From Microbacterium sp. MYb66 (GTDB lineage Bacteria > Actinomycetota > Actinomycetes > Actinomycetales > Microbacteriaceae): a stretch of 64,000 bases of DNA. The notes beneath the pieces are model-generated. The model saw only the letters and a list, made by a program, of their open reading frames with translations, did no database searches and was not told where the DNA came from. The position numbers were made by a program, and so were the translations under genes. Shown here in pieces: positions 7,672 to 15,225 of this stretch. Position 1 is the first letter of the stretch; the number at the start of each line of letters is the position of its first letter. Where the stretch lies: assembly GCF_002979435.1 (NCBI RefSeq), contig NZ_PCOV01000002.1, positions 124,001 through 188,000 on the forward strand. Direction: 5' to 3'.

Positions 7672-8327
7672 CCAGCACCACCACCTACGAGTCCGCCGTC
7701 GCCGCCGCCTTCGCCGCCTCGCTGCCGACTGCCTCGCCCCTCGCCGCGCGCGCCTCGCAGGTCTCCGGAGACACCGGCGACGCCGTGATCGTGCAGTTCG
7801 TCGGCGAGGCGAGCGCCCAGCTGGCCGTCCAGCTGTTCGCGCCGGAGATCCTGGTCGACGGGCTCGGCGGCACGCCCCTGTCCGACCGGCTGCGTGACGC
7901 CCTCGAAGCGTCGACGAGTGCACTGGGGTCCGGCGCCCTCGGTGAAGCCACGGTCGGCGACGCCTCGGCGCTCTTCGCCGATCCCGCGGTGCAGCTGTTC
8001 GACCTGCAGGACGACGCCGACCACACGATCGGCCGCCTGGCCGTCGTCGTCACGCGCGCTCCCGCGACGACCTCGAACTCCTCGCGGCGACTGCACCGCA
8101 TCGCCGGCGTCGAGATGGAGCTCACGGTCGAGATCGGGCGCACCCGGATGGCCGTGCGCGACGTGCTCGACCTGGAGCCGGGACGCATCGTCGAACTCGA
8201 CCGCTCCGCAGGCGCCCCGGCCGACATCAAGCTCAACGGCCGCATCATCGCCCACGGCGAGGTCGTCGTGGTGGATCAGGATTACGCGGTGCGGATCACC
8301 CGCATCCTCGAGAACGTCGAGGCCTGA
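7668..8327 (+). CDS. fliN: Flagellar switch protein FliN, long form
   Basis: The C-terminal 85 residues (from about 130) are a typical FliN SpoA domain, with IAGVEMELTVEIGRTRMAV, RDVLDLEPGRIVELDR and the ending VVDQDYAVRITRILENVEA. At 219 residues it is much longer than the usual FliN (about 110-140). The Ala-rich first 120 residues look like a degenerate CheC-like or FliY-like domain, although I cannot find the CheC phosphatase residues. It forms the C-ring base and docks the export ATPase. The GTG start overlaps the fliM stop. FliN/FliY-type extension is an inference. Confidence 0.88.
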   Translation: MTSTTTYESAVAAAFAASLPTASPLAARASQVSGDTGDAVIVQFVGEASAQLAVQLFAPEILVDGLGGTPLSDRLRDALEASTSALGSGALGEATVGDASALFADPAVQLFDLQDDADHTIGRLAVVVTRAPATTSNSSRRLHRIAGVEMELTVEIGRTRMAVRDVLDLEPGRIVELDRSAGAPADIKLNGRIIAHGEVVVVDQDYAVRITRILENVEA

Positions 8328-8329
8328 CC

Positions 8330-8824
8330 CTGGACGACCTCCTGCTCGGCCTGCGGGTCGTGCTCTCGCTCGCCGCAGTGCTCGGGGTGCTGTGGTTCCT
8401 GCAGCGCCGTGTCGCGCGCACGCAGGCGCGCCGTCGCGACAGCGAGGCGATCACGGTGCTCGGGCGCCAGGGGGTCGGTCCGAAGGCCCAGATCGTCGTG
8501 ATCCAGACGGAGGATGCCCGGTACGTGCTCGGCGTCACCGAGCACGGCGTGAACGTCGTCGACCGGCTGCCGGTGAAGCGGGTCGGTCTCCCCGGCGACG
8601 CCGCGGACCCGGTGTGGTCGGAAGCATCCTCCCAGGCCTCGGCGGACGCCGAGGAGTTCGACCGCATCCTCGCCGCCACCGCCCTGACCGAGACGACGTC
8701 CGCGCCGTCCGCGGCGCAGGTGCCGCAGCGGCGGGTTCGGCACCGCAGCGATCCCCTGCGCGGTTCGATCCTCTCCCCCGAAACCTGGCGGCAGACCGCC
8801 GAGGCCATCCGGCGCACGCGATGA
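8330..8824 (+). CDS. fliO: Flagellar export-apparatus assembly protein FliO, probable CTG start
   Basis: FliO is a small membrane protein that helps assemble the FliP ring. From CTG 8330 the protein has 164 residues with one helix (LLLGLRVVLSLAAVLGVLWF), then a basic stop-transfer and a cytoplasmic domain containing LGRQGVGPKAQIVVIQTEDARYV split around a typical FliO beta region. No ATG, GTG or TTG lies in frame before GTG 8360, and starting there would cut the membrane helix to about 14 residues. CTG 8330 follows GAGG by a good distance, two bases after the fliN stop. The gene overlaps fliP by ATGA. Confidence 0.8.
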   Translation: MDDLLLGLRVVLSLAAVLGVLWFLQRRVARTQARRRDSEAITVLGRQGVGPKAQIVVIQTEDARYVLGVTEHGVNVVDRLPVKRVGLPGDAADPVWSEASSQASADAEEFDRILAATALTETTSAPSAAQVPQRRVRHRSDPLRGSILSPETWRQTAEAIRRTR

Positions 8825-9636
8825 GCGTCCCCCGTGGGGTCGTCGACGGCCGAGCGCTGCGACGGTTCGCACTGATCGTCGCGGTCGCGCTCGGCCTGGT
8901 CGTCGTCCTGGCGCTGCTCACGGGCACGGCGGCTCATGCGGAGGTGGCCCCGGACGATCCCGGCGAGGGCATCACGATCGACATCAACGGGGTCGACGGC
9001 GGTCCCTCCGGCTCGATCCTCACCCTGCTGGGGATCACGCTGCTCTCGGTCGCCCCGGCTCTGCTGCTGATGATGTCGTCGTTCACGAAGATCTTCGTCG
9101 TGCTCGCGATGACCAGGAACGCGCTGTCGCTGCCCACGATCCCCCCGAACCAGGTGCTGGCGGGGCTGTCGCTCTTCCTGTCGCTGTTCATCATGTGGCC
9201 GGTGCTCACCGAGATCAACACGGTCGCGGTGCAGCCGTACATCGACGGCACCCTCACCTTCACGCAGGCCATCGACGTCGGTCAGCTGCCGCTGCAGGAG
9301 TGGATGCTCCGGTTCACCCGCGAGGAGGACCTCGCCCTGATGACACGGATGGCGGGTCAGCCCAACCCCGAGGATCCGTCGAGCGTGCCGATGTACACGC
9401 TCATCCCGGCGTTCATGATCTCGGAGCTGCGCGCCGCGTTCATCATCGGCTTCGTCATCTTCGTCCCGTTCCTGGTGATCGACCTCGTCGTGGCCGCGGC
9501 CCTGATGTCGATGGGCATGATGATGCTCCCGCCCGTCATGATCTCGCTCCCCTTCAAGATCCTGCTGTTCATCCTGGTCGACGGCTGGGGGCTCATCATC
9601 CGCGCTCTGCTGGAGAGCTACGGAGGTGTCGGATGA
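8821..9636 (+). CDS. fliP: Flagellar export-gate protein FliP
   Basis: FliP (271 residues) is a core membrane subunit of the flagellar type III export gate. A signal-peptide-like N-terminus (helix about residues 14-38, ending GTAAHA) precedes four membrane segments. Diagnostic runs include MSSFTKIFVVLAMTRNALSL, PPNQVLAGLSLFLSLF and FMISELRAAFIIGFVIFVPF, and the C-terminal MGMMMLPPVMISLPFKILLF is present. FliP makes a 5:4:1 FliP-FliQ-FliR complex that is the export channel. It overlaps both fliO and fliQ by four bases. Confidence 0.95.
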   Translation: MSVPRGVVDGRALRRFALIVAVALGLVVVLALLTGTAAHAEVAPDDPGEGITIDINGVDGGPSGSILTLLGITLLSVAPALLLMMSSFTKIFVVLAMTRNALSLPTIPPNQVLAGLSLFLSLFIMWPVLTEINTVAVQPYIDGTLTFTQAIDVGQLPLQEWMLRFTREEDLALMTRMAGQPNPEDPSSVPMYTLIPAFMISELRAAFIIGFVIFVPFLVIDLVVAAALMSMGMMMLPPVMISLPFKILLFILVDGWGLIIRALLESYGGVG

Positions 9637-9905
9637 CCCCGGAGGCCGTCCTCGACATCGGCGCCCAGGGGCTGCTCATCGCGGCCAAGCTCGCCGCGCC
9701 CGTGCTGGTCACCGCCCTCGTCGTGGGGTTCGCGATCTCGCTGCTGCAGTCCATCACCCAGGTGCAGGAGGTGACGCTGTCGTTCGTCCCCAAGATCGTC
9801 GCGGTGGGCATCGCCCTGCTCATCGCCGGCAACTGGATGATCGCGGAGATGATCGCCTTCACGAACGAGATGTTCGCCCGCATCCCCTCGCTGCTGAGCG
9901 GATGA
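9633..9905 (+). CDS. fliQ: Flagellar export-gate protein FliQ
   Basis: At 90 residues and two membrane helices, this fits FliQ exactly. The first helix is KLAAPVLVTALVVGFAISLL and the connecting segment QSITQVQEVTLSFVPKI is the family signature. It packs around the FliP pentamer in the export gate. The ATG overlaps the fliP stop, and fliR starts four bases after its own stop, so expression should be coordinated within the operon. Confidence 0.94.
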   Translation: MTPEAVLDIGAQGLLIAAKLAAPVLVTALVVGFAISLLQSITQVQEVTLSFVPKIVAVGIALLIAGNWMIAEMIAFTNEMFARIPSLLSG

Positions 9906-9909
9906 CCGC

Positions 9910-10671
9910 GTGTACATCCCGATCGACTTCGCCTGGCTGGAGGCGACCATGCTCGCCGCGGTGCGGATCACCGCGTTCATCATGATCGCTCCGCCCTTCT
10001 CGTACGGGGCGATCCCCGCGCGGGTCAAGGCGATGCTCGCGATCGGGCTTTCGCTGGCCGTGGGCAGCGCCGTCGCACCGGGCTACGAGAACCTCGACAC
10101 CGGCCCGTTCCTGGGCGCTCTGGTGCTGCAGCTCGTGACGGGCGCGCTGCTCGGCTTCCTCGTGCTGCTGTGCTTCTCGGCGCTCCAGGCCGCCGGCAGC
10201 CTGATCGACGTGTTCGGCGGTTTCCAGCTCGCCCAGGCCTTCGACCCGCACTCGCTCGTCAACGGCGCCCAGTTCACGCGGCTCTTCCACCTGACCGCAC
10301 TGACGCTGCTGTTCGCCTCGGGCGGCTACCAGCTGATCCTGGCCGGACTCGCGCGGAGCTTCGACGCCGTGCCGGTCGACGGCGTGTTCGAGGTCGCCGG
10401 CCCCGCCGAGCTCCTCGTCGGCGGGGTCTCGCAGATGGTGCTCGCAGCCGTGCAGATCGCCGGACCGCTCGTGCTCGTGCTGTTCCTCGCCGACGTCGGC
10501 CTGGGACTCATCACCCGGGTGGCGCCGGCCCTGAACGCGTTCGCCATGGGCTTCCCGGTGAAGATCCTCCTGACCCTGCTGCTCGCCGGCGCCGTGTACG
10601 CGGTGCTCCCCGGCATCGTCGATGCCCTCGCCACTCAGGCGCTGCGACTCATGCAGGGGGTGCAGGGATGA
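9910..10671 (+). CDS. fliR: Flagellar export-gate protein FliR
   Basis: FliR has 253 residues with about six membrane helices and is the single-copy FliP-like plus FliQ-like subunit of the export gate. Signature segments are VRITAFIMIAPPFSYGAIPA near residue 20, GSLIDVFGGFQLAQAFDP in mid-protein, and the later MGFPVKILLTLLL. The start is a GTG four bases after fliQ. The end overlaps the flhB ATG (GGGATGAGC). FliR and FlhB are separate proteins here, not the fused form seen in some clostridia. Confidence 0.94.
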   Translation: MYIPIDFAWLEATMLAAVRITAFIMIAPPFSYGAIPARVKAMLAIGLSLAVGSAVAPGYENLDTGPFLGALVLQLVTGALLGFLVLLCFSALQAAGSLIDVFGGFQLAQAFDPHSLVNGAQFTRLFHLTALTLLFASGGYQLILAGLARSFDAVPVDGVFEVAGPAELLVGGVSQMVLAAVQIAGPLVLVLFLADVGLGLITRVAPALNAFAMGFPVKILLTLLLAGAVYAVLPGIVDALATQALRLMQGVQG

Positions 10672-11759
10672 GCGGGACCGACAGCGGCGAGCGCAGCGAG
10701 AAGGCGACGGACAAGCACCTCCGCGAAGCCCGGAAGAAGGGTCGGCTGTCGCGCAGCCAGGACCTGACGGCCTGGCTGGGCATCGGCGCCGCGGCCATCG
10801 CCACCCCCGCGGCCATCGCCCTCGGCGCGTCGGCGGGAACCGAGCAGCTCCTCACGCTGACCTCGCTGGTCGATGCCCCGACTCCGCAGGCGGCGCTCGG
10901 TGCGCTCGAACGCGGCTTGGCCTCCGTGCTCCCGACCATCGCCGTGATGCTGGCCGCCGTCGCCATCGTCACGCTGATCGGAGCGGTCATCCAGGGCGGG
11001 GTGCACCTGAAACCGCTCACCGGACGCTTCGAGCAGTTCAACGTCGTCAACGGGATCCGCCGGGTGTTCGGCATGCAGGCCCTCTGGGAGGGTGCCAAGG
11101 CGCTGATGAAGACCGCAGCCATCGGCATCGCCCTCTGGCTGGTGATCGCGAGTCTGATGCCCGTCCTCACCGCCAGCGGTGCGCACTCGATCTCGCGCCT
11201 GCTCGGCACTGCGAGCGAGGGGACGACCGCGCTGCTGCAGACCGCGATCGCCGTCGGGCTCGTCCTCGCGGCGATCGACATGTTCGTCGTGATGCGCCGC
11301 AACCGCAAGCACACGCGCATGACCAAGCGCGAGATCCGCGACGAGAGCAAGAACTCCGAGGGCGACCCGCTCATCCGTCAGCAGCGGCGCTCCCGGCAGC
11401 TCGCCGCCAGCCGCAACCGCATGATCGCCGCCGTCGCCGGCTCCGATGTCGTCGTGGTCAATCCGACCCACATCGCCGTCGCGCTCCGCTACGAGGCGGG
11501 GCGATCAGCCCCCAAGGTCGTCGCGAAGGGCAGCGGAGTGATCGCGGAGCGCATCCGCGACGAGGCGGTGCGCGCCGGTGTGCCGCTCGTGCGCGAGATC
11601 ACCCTCGCCCGTGCCCTGCACGCCGCGTGCGAGCTCGGCCAGGAGATCCCCGAAGACCTGTACAACGCCGTGGCCCGAGTCCTCGTGTTCGTCGACGCGC
11701 TGCGACGACGCGGGGCCGCCCGCGGCATCCACTCGCTTCCCTACCGGAGGACCGCATGA
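10668..11759 (+). CDS. flhB: Flagellar export substrate-switch protein FlhB
   Basis: FlhB has 363 residues. The basic N-terminus (SEKATDKHLREARKKGRLS) is typical, followed by four membrane helices to about residue 215 and a cytoplasmic domain. The autocleavage motif NPTH lies at residues 265-268 in VVVNPTHIAVALRY; cleavage between Asn and Pro switches export from rod/hook to filament subunits. All expected parts are present. The gene overlaps fliR and flhA by ATGA-type junctions. Confidence 0.95.
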   Translation: MSGTDSGERSEKATDKHLREARKKGRLSRSQDLTAWLGIGAAAIATPAAIALGASAGTEQLLTLTSLVDAPTPQAALGALERGLASVLPTIAVMLAAVAIVTLIGAVIQGGVHLKPLTGRFEQFNVVNGIRRVFGMQALWEGAKALMKTAAIGIALWLVIASLMPVLTASGAHSISRLLGTASEGTTALLQTAIAVGLVLAAIDMFVVMRRNRKHTRMTKREIRDESKNSEGDPLIRQQRRSRQLAASRNRMIAAVAGSDVVVVNPTHIAVALRYEAGRSAPKVVAKGSGVIAERIRDEAVRAGVPLVREITLARALHAACELGQEIPEDLYNAVARVLVFVDALRRRGAARGIHSLPYRRTA

Positions 11760-13816
11760 GACAGCTGCTGACCAAGCTGATGGTGCCGATCGGAGTCGTG
11801 GGCATCATCATGCTGCTCGTCGTCCCGGTGCCGCCGTTCCTGCTCGACATCCTCATCATCCTGAACATCATGTTCGCGCTCGTGATCCTGCTCACGTCGA
11901 TGTTCGTGAAGAAGCCGCTCGACTTCTCGGTGTTCCCGTCCCTCCTGCTCGTGGCGACGCTGTTCCGGCTGGGGCTGAACGTCGCGTCCACGCGTCTGGT
12001 GCTCGGCGAGGCGTACGCGGGTCAGGTGATCGAGGCGTTCGGGGCGATCGCGGTCGGCGGCTCGCTCATCATCGGCGCCGTCGTGTTCCTCATCCTCGTC
12101 GTCATCCAGTTCGTCGTCGTCACCAAGGGCGCAGAGCGCGTGGCGGAGGTCGGCGCGCGGTTCACCCTCGATGCCATGCCCGGCAAGCAGATGGCGATCG
12201 ACGCCGATCTCAACGCGGGACTCATCACCGACACCGAGGCTCGGGAGCGCCGTGCGGAGGTGGCGGCGGAGGCCGACTTCTACGGCGCCATGGACGGTGC
12301 GTCCAAGTTCGTGAAGGGCGACGCGATCGCCGGCCTCGTGATCATCATCATCAACATCGTCGGCGGCATCGCGATCGGACTCGTGCAGCACGGCATGTCG
12401 ATCGACGAGGCCGTGAGCACGTACAGCCTCCTCACGATCGGCGACGGACTCGTCACTCAGATCCCGGCGCTGCTCATGGCGGTCTCCACGGGCATGATCG
12501 TGACCCGCTCGACGGCCGAGGCGGAGATGGGCACGGCCGCGTCCGCGCAGCTCGGCCAGTCGCGCAACGCCCTCATCATCGCCGGATGCGCCGCGATCAT
12601 CATGTCGCTCATCCCGCATATGCCGATGCTGCCGTTCGTCGCGATCGGCGCCCTGCTCCTGCTGATCGCCCAGCGGATCAAGGCGAACCAGAAGCGCGAG
12701 GAGGCCGTCGCGGCGCAGACTCCGTCGGCGGCACCGTCCGATCAACCGGAGGAGCTGATCGAGAAGATGCGCGTGCATCCGCTGGAGATCCTGCTCGCGC
12801 CCGACATCGTCGACCTGGTGACCGGTGGTCCCGACGACCTGCTGGCCCGCGTGAAGGCCCTCCGCCGCCGGATCGCGCTGGACCTCGGTCTGATCACCCC
12901 GCCCGTGCGCACCCGCGACAGCATCGAGCTTCCGCAGGCGACGTATGTGATCCGCATCGCCGGAGTCGAGACCGGGCGGGGCACGGCGCCGGTGGGCTCG
13001 GTTCTGGCCCTCGGCCAGGGGCTGGACTCCCTCCCCGGCACTGCGACGCTCGACCCGGTGTTCGGACTCGAAGGCAAGTGGATCCCCATGGAGATGCGGC
13101 ACAGCGCCGAGTTCTCGGGCGCCACCGTGATCGACCGGGCGAGCGTGATCATCACGCACCTGTCCAGCGTGATCCACGCCCACGCCGCGCGCCTGCTGAG
13201 CCGCGAGGATGTGCGTCAGCTCACCGATGCCCTCAAGCAGGCCTCCCCCGCCGCGGTCGAGGAGCTCACGCCCGCGCTGCTGTCGCTGGCCGAGGTGCAG
13301 CGCGTGCTCCAGGGCCTCCTCGCCGAACGGGTGCCGATCAACGACCTCAGCCGGATCTACGAGGCGCTCGCGCTGCGGGCCAGGACCTCGACCGATGCGG
13401 AAGGTCTGATCGAGGCGGCACGGGCCTCGCTCGGCCCCGCGATCGCCGCACGGTTCGCGGATGGCGGGACCCTCCGCGTGGTGATGATCAACCCCCTCCT
13501 CGAGCAGGCGATGCTCGAGAGCCTCCGCCCCGGAGACGAGGGCACGCAGATCGTCTTCGATCCGCAGCGCATGGAGACCGTCGTGGAATCCGTGAAGCAC
13601 GCCGTGTCCTCGGTGAGCGAAGGCGGCGAGCCGGTGCTGGTGTGCGCCCCGTCGCTGCGTCCCGCGGTGCGCCGTCTCGTCTCCGCGCAGACGGACGGGC
13701 TCCCGGTGCTGTCGTACACCGAGGCGACCGCCGCCGCGCTCACGATCGAGACCGTCGGCGTCGTCCGCGACAGCCCGGCCACGTCGGTCGGGGCCGTCCC
13801 CGCAGCACTAGGCTGA
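11756..13816 (+). CDS. flhA: Flagellar export-gate protein FlhA
   Basis: FlhA has 686 residues and forms the nonameric ring that couples proton flow to export and docks chaperone-substrate complexes. The N-terminal half has eight membrane helices and the FHIPEP signature region with RLGLNVASTRLVL, then VVVTKGAERVAEVGARFTLD and the MAIDADLNAG segment. The cytoplasmic half begins at about residue 325 and contains KALRRRIALDLGLITPPVRT. Length and order match the family. The csrA promoter-like TAGGCT overlaps its stop codon. Confidence 0.95.
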   Translation: MRQLLTKLMVPIGVVGIIMLLVVPVPPFLLDILIILNIMFALVILLTSMFVKKPLDFSVFPSLLLVATLFRLGLNVASTRLVLGEAYAGQVIEAFGAIAVGGSLIIGAVVFLILVVIQFVVVTKGAERVAEVGARFTLDAMPGKQMAIDADLNAGLITDTEARERRAEVAAEADFYGAMDGASKFVKGDAIAGLVIIIINIVGGIAIGLVQHGMSIDEAVSTYSLLTIGDGLVTQIPALLMAVSTGMIVTRSTAEAEMGTAASAQLGQSRNALIIAGCAAIIMSLIPHMPMLPFVAIGALLLLIAQRIKANQKREEAVAAQTPSAAPSDQPEELIEKMRVHPLEILLAPDIVDLVTGGPDDLLARVKALRRRIALDLGLITPPVRTRDSIELPQATYVIRIAGVETGRGTAPVGSVLALGQGLDSLPGTATLDPVFGLEGKWIPMEMRHSAEFSGATVIDRASVIITHLSSVIHAHAARLLSREDVRQLTDALKQASPAAVEELTPALLSLAEVQRVLQGLLAERVPINDLSRIYEALALRARTSTDAEGLIEAARASLGPAIAARFADGGTLRVVMINPLLEQAMLESLRPGDEGTQIVFDPQRMETVVESVKHAVSSVSEGGEPVLVCAPSLRPAVRRLVSAQTDGLPVLSYTEATAAALTIETVGVVRDSPATSVGAVPAALG

Positions 13817-13823
13817 ACGAATG
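13809..13823 (+). promoter_or_regulatory. Candidate leaderless promoter of csrA
   Basis: TAGGCT at 13809-13814 is followed by six bases and then the csrA ATG at 13821. The box overlaps the flhA stop. It would give a leaderless csrA mRNA independent of the operon. Confidence 0.5.
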
Positions 13824-14072
13824 CTGGTTTTGACGAGGCGGATCGGTGAGAGCGTGCGCATCGACGGCGACATCGAGATCACGCTGCTCGAGATCAAGGG
13901 CGACAGCGTGCGCATCGGCGTGAAGGCGCCTCGAGAGACGCGCATCCAGCGCACCGAGATCATCGAGGCGGTCGTCGCCGAGAACGTGTCCGCCGCGGCC
14001 GAGACCGACGCTCAGGCCGAGGGAGCGATCGCCGCGGCTCTCGCCCGAGGTCGGGAGTCCCGCAGCTCCTAG
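13821..14072 (+). CDS. csrA: Carbon storage regulator CsrA (translational regulator)
   Basis: CsrA is a dimeric RNA-binding protein that represses translation by covering GGA motifs at ribosome sites. The core MLVLTRRIGESVRI, the VRIGVKAPRETRIQRTEI stretch and the key residues Leu4, Arg6 and Arg44 are intact. At 83 residues it is longer than the usual 60-75 because of an Ala/Glu-rich tail. It ends the flagellar operon, as in many Gram-positive bacteria, where CsrA controls flagellin with the antagonist FliW. No fliW is in this window. Four bases separate it from flhA, and it may have its own promoter. Confidence 0.93.
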   Translation: MLVLTRRIGESVRIDGDIEITLLEIKGDSVRIGVKAPRETRIQRTEIIEAVVAENVSAAAETDAQAEGAIAAALARGRESRSS

Positions 14073-14085
14073 CCGCTCTCCGGGC

Positions 14086-15225
14086 TCAGACGCGCGACAG
14101 ATCGAGCTCCGTGGCACGCTTCCACTGATCGCCCCCGGCGGCGCGTGCTCTGACGGCAGCCCGCCCCGCAGCGGCGACCAGCGCGTCGTAGTCGTAGCCG
14201 ACGACGGACGCGGTCGCCCAGCCGATGCTCGCGGACGACCGGATGCCGGCCACCGTCGTGCCGCGCTCGATGACGGAGATGCGCGTCAGGATCCCGCGCA
14301 GGTGGTGACGGACCGATTCGTCGCTGCCCCGGATGACGACGATCGTGCGACCGTCCTCCACCCGGTCGGCGTCTGCCAGGGCCGGCAGCGCCTCCTGGAT
14401 GTCGTCGTGGAAGCGATCGACCAGGAGCGCGAACGCCGACCCCGTCGAGGCCTCCCGAAGATCGGCGGGGTCATCCAAGCGGATGTCGAGCACCGACCAC
14501 GGCTGGTCGTTCTGCGACTCGGCCTTGCGGAGCCGGCTCCGCGCCCGGTCGGCGACGTCGTCGTTGTCGCCCCGGCTCTTCTCCTCCCCGCGGACCATCA
14601 GGACGAGGGTGAACGCCGCACAGGTGCTCACCACCAGGGTCCCGACCGCGTTCATGCCGCGCAGTGCGCTCAGCTGGGCGTCGGTGCCGGCGCCCCCGGA
14701 GATCATGGCCGACACCGCGCTGACGATCGCGACCACCACGAGTCCGCACGAGGCGAGGGCCAGCGGGAGCACGATGTCCCGCCCGGACGGCCGCCCGCGC
14801 AGCAGCTCATAGGCCACCAGGCCCCCGTAGACGGCACTGCCGAGGAAGACGAGGTGGAAGGAGGGCAGGTACCACGCCGTGCCGGCGGTCGCCGTCAGCA
14901 GCGCGGGCGCGACCAGGACGTACGGGATCACCAGCGACCAGCGGGCACGCCGTCCGAAATGCAGGCGCAGACCGATCCAGACCAGCGGCTCGAAGCAGAG
15001 CAGCAGCGCCGAAGCGGCCCCGCGAAGCATCGGCTCGTCCGTCTGCTGCCCCGCGAGCCAGAGGTAGGCTCCGAGCATCCCCAGGCCGAACGCCGCACCC
15101 CACGTCACGGTCGCCCGGCTCGGGCGCGCGAGCGTCCCGAGGCCGATGACCAGAACCGTGAGCACGGTGACGACGGCCACCATGCTGGTCGTGACGTCGA
15201 TGCTGACCGGCACGAGCGGAGTCAT
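14086..15225 (-). CDS. Multi-helix membrane protein with degenerate GGDEF-like domain
   Basis: The 379-residue protein has about seven membrane helices in residues 10-225 and a cytoplasmic C-terminal domain of about 150 residues. That domain ends with SASIGWATAS, DALVAAAGRAAVRARAAGGDQ, which resembles the last strand and helix of a GGDEF diguanylate-cyclase fold. No GGDEF/GGEEF active-site loop is visible, so catalysis is unlikely; it may bind nucleotide or act as a sensor partner. It starts with ATG after a strong GGAGG and overlaps the histidine-kinase stop by ATGA, so the two are co-translated. The domain call is by eye. Confidence 0.6.
   Translation of the reverse strand: MTPLVPVSIDVTTSMVAVVTVLTVLVIGLGTLARPSRATVTWGAAFGLGMLGAYLWLAGQQTDEPMLRGAASALLLCFEPLVWIGLRLHFGRRARWSLVIPYVLVAPALLTATAGTAWYLPSFHLVFLGSAVYGGLVAYELLRGRPSGRDIVLPLALASCGLVVVAIVSAVSAMISGGAGTDAQLSALRGMNAVGTLVVSTCAAFTLVLMVRGEEKSRGDNDDVADRARSRLRKAESQNDQPWSVLDIRLDDPADLREASTGSAFALLVDRFHDDIQEALPALADADRVEDGRTIVVIRGSDESVRHHLRGILTRISVIERGTTVAGIRSSASIGWATASVVGYDYDALVAAAGRAAVRARAAGGDQWKRATELDLSRV

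Noticed and set aside
8360..8362. GTG 8360 as fliO start
   Set aside because: It would cut the membrane helix to about 14 residues and lacks a ribosome site; CTG 8330 fits better.
10622..11755. Upstream extension of the flhA frame through flhB
   Set aside because: The extra residues are Arg/His/Asp-rich out-of-frame flhB sequence; FlhA starts with ATG 11756 after an overlap junction.
11741..13600. A long open frame antisense to flhA (619 codons)
   Set aside because: It is a by-product of high GC content. The sequence is low in hydrophobic residues and matches no family, while FlhA in the other frame is full length and clear.
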